Shown here: positions 59,697-64,000 of the stretch, in pieces
Position numbering within the stretch: position 1 is the stretch's first letter
Layout of the letters: each line of letters opens with the position of its first letter
Notes under the pieces: generated by a model
The model's input: the letters and a program-made list of their open reading frames with translations, nothing else
The model's database searches: none
What the model was told of the DNA's origin: nothing
Made by a program: the position numbers and the translations under genes
Assembly (NCBI RefSeq): GCF_039524015.1
Contig: NZ_BAAAGF010000001.1
Location: forward strand, 682,001-746,000
DNA length: 64,000 nt
Direction: 5' to 3'
From: Gaetbulibacter_B jejuensis
Lineage (GTDB): Bacteria > Bacteroidota > Bacteroidia > Flavobacteriales > Flavobacteriaceae

Positions 59697-60836
59697 TTGA
59701 TTTTGAAGCTTAATAAACAAGATATATTAAAAGCCTTAGAAACCATTACAGTTCCTGGTGAAGGACAAAATATGGTTGAGAGTGGAGCAGTTACCAATGT
59801 TGTTACTTTTGGTGACGAAGTAGTCGTTGATGTTACCATTAAAAACCCAAGTTTACAGGCAAAAAAGAAGACCGAAGTTGAAATAATGAAAGCTATTCAT
59901 AATGAAGTCTACGAAAAAGCCAAAGTAAAAGTAAATGTTAAGGTAAATGCACCAGCTGCACCAAAAAACGAAATAAAGGGAAAACCAATTCCTGGTATTC
60001 AAAATATAGTTGCTGTTGCTTCTGGAAAAGGAGGCGTAGGAAAATCTACAGTAACAGCAAACCTAGGGGCTACTTTAGCAAAAATGGGCTTTAAGGTTGG
60101 TATTTTAGATGCTGATATTTATGGACCTTCAATTCCTATTATGTACGATGTGGAGTTTGAAAGACCTATTTCGGTTAATGTAGGAGGAAAGTCTAAAATG
60201 AAACCAGTAGAAAGCTATGGTGTTAAAATTTTATCTATAGGCTTTTTTACAAAACCAGACCAAGCAGTAATTTGGCGAGGACCAATGGCAGCTAAGGCAT
60301 TAAACCAAATGATTTTTGATGCAGATTGGGGAGAATTAGATTTCTTATTAATCGATTTGCCTCCAGGAACAGGAGACATTCACCTAAGTATTATGCAATC
60401 GCTTCCTATAACAGGAGCAGTAGTAGTAAGTACGCCTCAGCAAGTAGCTTTAGCCGATGCTAAAAAAGGAGTAGCTATGTTTCAGCAAGAGTCTATCAAT
60501 GTGCCAGTACTTGGTATAATTGAGAATATGGCTTATTTTACTCCAGAGGAATTACCAGATAATAAATATTTTATCTTTGGAAAAGAAGGTGCTAAAAACC
60601 TTTCAGAAGATTTAGAAGTACCTTTCTTAGGCGAAATTCCTTTAATACAAAGTATAAGAGAAGCAGGAGATGTTGGTCGTCCTGCTGCGCTTCAAACAGC
60701 AACACCATTAGAAGCTGCTTTTGAAAAGTTAACTCAAAATGTTGTGCAAGAAGTAGTAAGACGTAACGATGCCTTACCACCAACCGAAGCAATTAAAATA
60801 ACAACAATGGCTGGTTGTTCAGCAGTAAAGAAATAA
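59697..60836 (+). CDS. mrp: Mrp/NBP35-type iron-sulfur carrier ATPase (ApbC-like)
   Basis: 379 residues with a TTG start (a second in-frame TTG lies two codons on; no ATG nearby). N-terminal DUF59/MIP18-like domain (about 5-85), then the deviant Walker A AVASGKGGVGKST (about 106-118), switch motifs GILDADIYGPS and LLIDLPPGTGDIHL. It delivers Fe-S clusters to apo-proteins. The C-terminus has one visible Cys (MAGCSAVKK), not the usual CxxC pair, which is odd. A NifU-C gene follows 6 nt later. Confidence 0.95.
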   Translation: MILKLNKQDILKALETITVPGEGQNMVESGAVTNVVTFGDEVVVDVTIKNPSLQAKKKTEVEIMKAIHNEVYEKAKVKVNVKVNAPAAPKNEIKGKPIPGIQNIVAVASGKGGVGKSTVTANLGATLAKMGFKVGILDADIYGPSIPIMYDVEFERPISVNVGGKSKMKPVESYGVKILSIGFFTKPDQAVIWRGPMAAKALNQMIFDADWGELDFLLIDLPPGTGDIHLSIMQSLPITGAVVVSTPQQVALADAKKGVAMFQQESINVPVLGIIENMAYFTPEELPDNKYFIFGKEGAKNLSEDLEVPFLGEIPLIQSIREAGDVGRPAALQTATPLEAAFEKLTQNVVQEVVRRNDALPPTEAIKITTMAGCSAVKK

Positions 60837-60842
60837 CAGAAG

Positions 60843-61085
60843 ATGAGTTCAGAAGAATTAAAACGTAATATTGAAAAAGCGCTAGACGAAATTCGTCCTT
60901 TCTTGCAAAGTGATGGAGGCGATATTTCATTACTTTCAATAGAAGATGATAAGTTAGTGAAAGTTCAGTTGCAAGGTGCTTGTGTTGGCTGTAGCGTTAA
61001 TCAAATGACCTTAAAGTCTGGTGTGGAAATGACTATTAAAAAGTACGCGCCTCAAATAGAAAAGGTTATTAATATTGAAGCTTAA
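60843..61085 (+). CDS. NifU C-terminal domain (Nfu-type Fe-S scaffold) protein
   Basis: 80 residues, essentially one NifU-C domain with the CxxC motif in LQGACVGCSVNQMTLKSGVE, and the opening FLQSDGGDISL. It holds and passes a [4Fe-4S] cluster. Lying 6 nt after mrp makes a carrier-scaffold pair. Confidence 0.95.
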   Translation: MSSEELKRNIEKALDEIRPFLQSDGGDISLLSIEDDKLVKVQLQGACVGCSVNQMTLKSGVEMTIKKYAPQIEKVINIEA

Positions 61086-61182
61086 TATTTATTAAGCTGA
61101 AGGCTCATCAAGGTTTTTCAAAATGCTGGAACTAGCCTGTTTTTTAATGACATTTATCATAAATCTTTATAAAAACAGTATA

Positions 61183-61190
61183 TAATTTTG
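61183..61190 (+). promoter_or_regulatory. -7 promoter box (TAATTTTG) of the ferredoxin reductase gene
   Basis: Exact TAnnTTTG, giving a leader of about 53 nt to the ATG at 61249. Confidence 0.5.
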
Positions 61191-61227
61191 ATGTAGTACA
61201 TTAAACAATTTCTAAATTAAAGAGATA

Positions 61228-61241
61228 CCCACTTTTGTGGG
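61228..61241 (+). other. Hairpin CCCAC-TTTT-GTGGG just before the reductase start
   Basis: A 5-bp stem with a TTTT loop (61228-61241), 7 nt before the ATG at 61249. It occupies the initiation region and could tune translation. Confidence 0.45.
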
Positions 61242-61248
61242 CTTTATT

Positions 61249-62310
61249 ATGATTAAAACAGATATACTTATTATTGGTGCAGGACCAACAGGGTTGTTTA
61301 CTGTTTTTGAAGCAGGATTATTAAAATTAAAATGCCATTTAATTGATGCCTTACCACAACCTGGTGGACAATGCTCTGAAATTTATCCTAAAAAACCAAT
61401 CTACGATATACCAGCTTACCCTGAAATTTTAGCAGGAGATCTTACAGAAAAACTCTTAGAACAAGGTAAACAGTTTGAACCTGGTTTTACTTTAGGAGAA
61501 CGTGCTGATACTATAGAAAAGCTAGAAGATGGAACCTTTATAGTTACGACTAATAAAGGTACAAAACATCACGCTCCTGTAGTTGCTATTGCAGGCGGAT
61601 TGGGAAGTTTTGAACCAAGAAAACCAAAAATCCATAACATTCATTTGTTTGAAGATAAAGGTGTAGAGTATATGATAAAGGATCCTGAAGTCTACAGAAA
61701 CAAAAAAGTTGTTATTGCTGGAGGAGGAGATTCTGCATTAGATTGGAGTATATTTTTAGCTAATGTTGCTAAAGAAGTAACACTTATCCATAGAAGAAAT
61801 GAGTTTAGAGGTGCTTTAGATTCAGTTGAAAAAGTACAAGAGCTTAAAAATAAAGGTAAAATAAATTTAATTACTCCTGCTGAAGTAGTTGGTATTCTTG
61901 GAGAAGATCACGTTTCTGGTGTAGTTGTTGAACAAGCACAACATATCAAAAAAGAATTTGAAATTGAGTGTGATCATTTTGTGCCTTTGTTTGGATTATC
62001 TCCCAAACTTGGACCAATTGCAAATTGGGGATTAGAGATTGAAAAAAATGCCATCAAAGTTAATAATGCTTTAGACTACCAAACTAACGTTCCTGGTATT
62101 TTTGCAATTGGAGATGTAAATACTTATCCAGGAAAATTAAAGTTGATATTGTGTGGTTTTCACGAGGCAACGTTAATGTGTCAAGCAGCTTATAAAATTA
62201 TAAATCCTAACAAAAAATATGTTTTAAAATATACTACTGTTAGTGGTATTGATGGTTTTGACGGAACACGTAAAGAAGCACCTAAAGCTGTAGTAAAAGC
62301 AATTGAATAA
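61249..62310 (+). CDS. Ferredoxin--NAD(P)+ reductase-like flavoprotein (thioredoxin-reductase type, YumC-like)
   Basis: 353 residues from the ATG at 61249 (the GTG at 61237 is part of a hairpin). FAD-binding IIGAGPTGLF (about 8-17), an NAD(P) motif IAGGGDSALDWS (about 159-170), and a FAD closing motif GIFAIGDVNTYPG. It lacks the redox CxxC of thioredoxin reductases, so it matches the YumC-type ferredoxin/flavodoxin reductases. It is one base from the following [2Fe-2S] ferredoxin gene (stop/start overlap TAATG), a clear electron-transfer pair. Confidence 0.93.
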   Translation: MIKTDILIIGAGPTGLFTVFEAGLLKLKCHLIDALPQPGGQCSEIYPKKPIYDIPAYPEILAGDLTEKLLEQGKQFEPGFTLGERADTIEKLEDGTFIVTTNKGTKHHAPVVAIAGGLGSFEPRKPKIHNIHLFEDKGVEYMIKDPEVYRNKKVVIAGGGDSALDWSIFLANVAKEVTLIHRRNEFRGALDSVEKVQELKNKGKINLITPAEVVGILGEDHVSGVVVEQAQHIKKEFEIECDHFVPLFGLSPKLGPIANWGLEIEKNAIKVNNALDYQTNVPGIFAIGDVNTYPGKLKLILCGFHEATLMCQAAYKIINPNKKYVLKYTTVSGIDGFDGTRKEAPKAVVKAIE

Positions 62311-62642
62311 TGGAACAGGACATTAAAATAACAATAATTGATCGTGATGGTGAAGCTCACGAAATTGATGCTCCAACTGATATGGCTATGAACCTTATGG
62401 AAGTAGTTCGTAGTTATGAATTAGCTCCTGAAGGAACCATAGGAGTTTGTGGCGGAATGGCTATGTGTGCATCATGCCAATGCTATGTGTTATCAGATCA
62501 TGAACTTCCTGAAATGCAAGACGACGAAGAAGCTATGCTTAGCGAAGCGTTTGATGTACAAGAAAACAGCAGATTGGGTTGTCAAATTGCTATTACACCA
62601 GAATTAGAAGGTCTAAAAGTTGAATTAGCTCCTGAGAGTTAA
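62310..62642 (+). CDS. Adrenodoxin-type [2Fe-2S] ferredoxin
   Basis: 110 residues. Cluster ligands C47, C53, C56 (VCGGMAMCASC) and C91 (RLGCQI) match the C-x5-C-x2-C...C pattern of adrenodoxin/Isc-type ferredoxins. An acidic surface (DHELPEMQDDEEAM) fits partner binding. Probably receives electrons from the upstream reductase; the final acceptor (a P450, Isc assembly or another oxidase) is not shown. Confidence 0.93.
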   Translation: MEQDIKITIIDRDGEAHEIDAPTDMAMNLMEVVRSYELAPEGTIGVCGGMAMCASCQCYVLSDHELPEMQDDEEAMLSEAFDVQENSRLGCQIAITPELEGLKVELAPES

Positions 62643-62644
62643 TT

Positions 62645-63544
62645 TTAAGACGAAGTTTTATAATCTGCTAATTTTTGAGGACCTTCCAACAACACTCTTA
62701 CAATTTTTAAAGTACCATCATCTGTAGTGGCTATTTGCCATTTGATGAGCGAGATTTCTCCGTTTTCAATTTCAATACCTGTAATGCTTCGTGGATGTAC
62801 ACAACTACCATCATTAAAAAAAGCAATGTCTCCAGGTTCAGGAAAACGAGGTCTATGAGTATGACCAACAACAGTAATTAAATTGTTGTTTTCTATGATC
62901 CATTTTTTGGTTCTACGTTCAACTTTTATAAGTTCTTTGTAGTTTTTTGCAGGACTTGTAGGGTCTGCAATTCCCATTACGTTTAGTGGTTTCCATAAAA
63001 TACGAACCATAAACCGACTCCATCTCCAAAACAAATAGTTCCACCAATCGGCTTGATGACCATGGGTTAAAAATAGTTTTTGTCCAGTTTGGGAATGTTC
63101 TAAAACAATGCCTTCATGATACTCTATGTTACAGAACAACTCAACATCTTCACCTATTTTAGGGTCAAAATAAGTGGAAAGGTGTTTTTCTACATATTTT
63201 GGATCTCTGTAAACCATGTCGTGATTTCCCCAAATCATATGTAAACGCTCTTGCTCATGAAATAACTTCATAAGCAAATACACATTTTTATGAGCATTTA
63301 AAATAGAATCAAAAGAGAGGTTTTCCCAGAGTTCATCACCATCACCAAGTTCACAATAGCTAAAACCTTCAGCATAATAATGTTTTAAGGCATGAAAGTA
63401 AATGTTTCGGTTGTTTGCAAAATCATCAGCAAAACTATTATCGCCTCTGTGGCAATCACTAAAAAGGATAAACTTGGACGTATCGTCAAAATAAACTTTT
63501 TTGGCGTTTTTGTAAGCTCTATCTAAGCGTTTCTTTGAAGACAT
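62645..63544 (-). CDS. Calcineurin-like metallophosphoesterase
   Basis: 299 residues. Metal-binding blocks: FSDCHRGDN (about 28-36), GDGDE (about 67-71), GNHD (about 108-111), THGHQADWW (about 160-168) and GHTHRPRFP (about 228-236). The UDP-2,3-diacylglucosamine hydrolase (LpxH)-like family is possible, since the sequence has WNYLFWRWSRF-like membrane-contact helices, but the substrate is not proven. It converges with the ferredoxin gene, 2 nt apart. Confidence 0.9.
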   Translation of the reverse strand: MSSKKRLDRAYKNAKKVYFDDTSKFILFSDCHRGDNSFADDFANNRNIYFHALKHYYAEGFSYCELGDGDELWENLSFDSILNAHKNVYLLMKLFHEQERLHMIWGNHDMVYRDPKYVEKHLSTYFDPKIGEDVELFCNIEYHEGIVLEHSQTGQKLFLTHGHQADWWNYLFWRWSRFMVRILWKPLNVMGIADPTSPAKNYKELIKVERRTKKWIIENNNLITVVGHTHRPRFPEPGDIAFFNDGSCVHPRSITGIEIENGEISLIKWQIATTDDGTLKIVRVLLEGPQKLADYKTSS

Positions 63545-63561
63545 ATTGTAAATATCAATAA

Positions 63562-63589
63562 AAAAAGCGAGTTTTAAAACTCGCTTTTT
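63562..63589. terminator. Perfect-palindrome terminator
   Basis: AAAAAGCGAGTTTT and its exact complement, 28 bp, with A and T runs; between two same-strand (minus) genes, ending the acyl-CoA dehydrogenase transcript. Confidence 0.85.
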
Positions 63590-63607
63590 AGAATAATTTT
63601 TAAGGAT

Positions 63608-64000
63608 TTACTTAAATGCATTTAATCCTGTAACATCTAATCCTGTAATTAATAAATGGATGTCATGAGTTCCTTCGTAAGTTATTACACTTTCAAGGTT
63701 CATAGAGTGACGCATGATGCTGTATTCTCCAGTAATTCCCATTCCTCCTAGCATTTGTCTTGCTTCTCTTGCAATATTGATAGCCATATCCACATTGTTA
63801 CGTTTTGCCATAGAAATTTGAGCAGAAGTAGCTTTACCTTCATTTCTTAGTACTCCTAAACGCCATGTTAATAATTGTGCTTTGGTGATTTCGGTAATCA
63901 TTTCAGCTAATTTTTTCTGCTGTAATTGAAATTGGCCAATAGGTTTACCAAATTGTTTACGTTCTTTACTGTAACGTAAAGCAGTGTCATAACAGTCCAT
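63608..64000 (-). CDS. Acyl-CoA dehydrogenase, probably glutaryl-CoA dehydrogenase (C-terminal part)
   Basis: The visible 130 residues are the end of a longer protein that runs past the right edge (family about 390-400). The C-terminal acyl-CoA dehydrogenase domain shows ALRYSKERKQFGKPIGQFQLQQ, and the FAD-binding AREARQMLGGMGITGEYSIMRH and YEGTHDIHLLITGLDVTGLNAF. That last block fits glutaryl-CoA dehydrogenase, with the catalytic Glu in the YEGT segment. It would decarboxylate glutaryl-CoA in lysine/tryptophan breakdown. Confidence 0.85.
   Translation of the reverse strand: MDCYDTALRYSKERKQFGKPIGQFQLQQKKLAEMITEITKAQLLTWRLGVLRNEGKATSAQISMAKRNNVDMAINIAREARQMLGGMGITGEYSIMRHSMNLESVITYEGTHDIHLLITGLDVTGLNAFK

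Noticed and set aside
1..64000. Integrated element, prophage, secretion or defence island
   Set aside because: No integrase, transposase, phage, toxin-antitoxin, restriction or CRISPR-Cas features were found; gene content is core.

Overview
The window is a stretch of core chromosome from a low-GC member of the Bacteroidota, most likely family Flavobacteriaceae. The evidence is an AT-rich sequence, many promoter -7 boxes of the form TAnnTTTG with few Shine-Dalgarno-like sites, type IX secretion (T9SS) C-terminal sorting domains, and conserved families typical of this group (DUF3098, DUF3127, DUF4271, DUF4296, DUF4301, S46 peptidase). I see no IS element, prophage, integrase, CRISPR array, rRNA or tRNA gene. 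Genes are short operons on both strands, mostly separated by palindromic terminators that work in both directions.

Layout. 0-10 kb: the first 11 codons of an exonuclease III gene (minus), two surface beta-barrel-like proteins, glycyl-tRNA synthetase, a membrane-anchored coiled-coil protein, ComF, an Ig-like lipoprotein and an omega-amidase. 10-15 kb: a Lys/Glu-rich secreted protein and a methionine-type aminotransferase in one operon with the omega-amidase, an S46 dipeptidyl peptidase with the acidic-specific (DPP11-like) arginine, and AhcY. 15-23 kb: a tightly packed plus-strand operon (phosphopantetheinyl transferase, GGGP synthase-like, thiamine-binding-like protein, PnuC, NadR-like kinase, DUF4301, ArfB), followed by a TPP riboswitch and a TonB-dependent receptor, then a converging Rieske-like lipoprotein. 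23-34 kb: greA with a structured leader, HIT protein, histidine kinase, flavin reductase, DUF3127, aat, tag, a thioredoxin-like protein, a TonB-like protein, and the truB-uppP-DUF3098-ftsX group with two extra lipoprotein genes. 34-45 kb: UbiA prenyltransferase, a large LeuRS surrounded and invaded by short dispersed palindromes, a zinc metallopeptidase, Lrp regulator with saccharopine dehydrogenase, PEP carboxykinase, HemD and DUF4271. 45-55 kb: Dpm1-like glycosyltransferase, dihydroorotase, DUF4296, an NAD-dependent epimerase, TyrRS, a LuxE-like protein, and two T9SS cargo proteins. 55-64 kb: a PhoB/PhoR-type two-component system, a GT-B glycosyltransferase, TrmB, a LysE-type exporter, an alkyltransferase-like protein, and an Fe-S/redox group (Mrp, NifU-C, ferredoxin reductase, [2Fe-2S] ferredoxin), a metallophosphoesterase and the C-terminal part of a glutaryl-CoA dehydrogenase.

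Themes. Vitamin/cofactor salvage dominates 16-23 kb: a riboswitch-controlled outer-membrane receptor sits next to an inner-membrane PnuC permease, a P-loop kinase and DUF4301, in which I see nucleotidyltransferase-like signatures. That set (receptor, permease, kinase, putative nucleotidyltransferase) is the best candidate for an undescribed pathway. A second theme is regulation in leaders: a TPP riboswitch with an oversized P3 arm, a terminator-like hairpin at the 5' end of the greA leader, and several -7 boxes so close to the start codon that the mRNAs should be leaderless. A third is small dispersed palindromic repeats, clustered around leuS.

All calls rest on reading the sequence and remembered family features; no database search was run.
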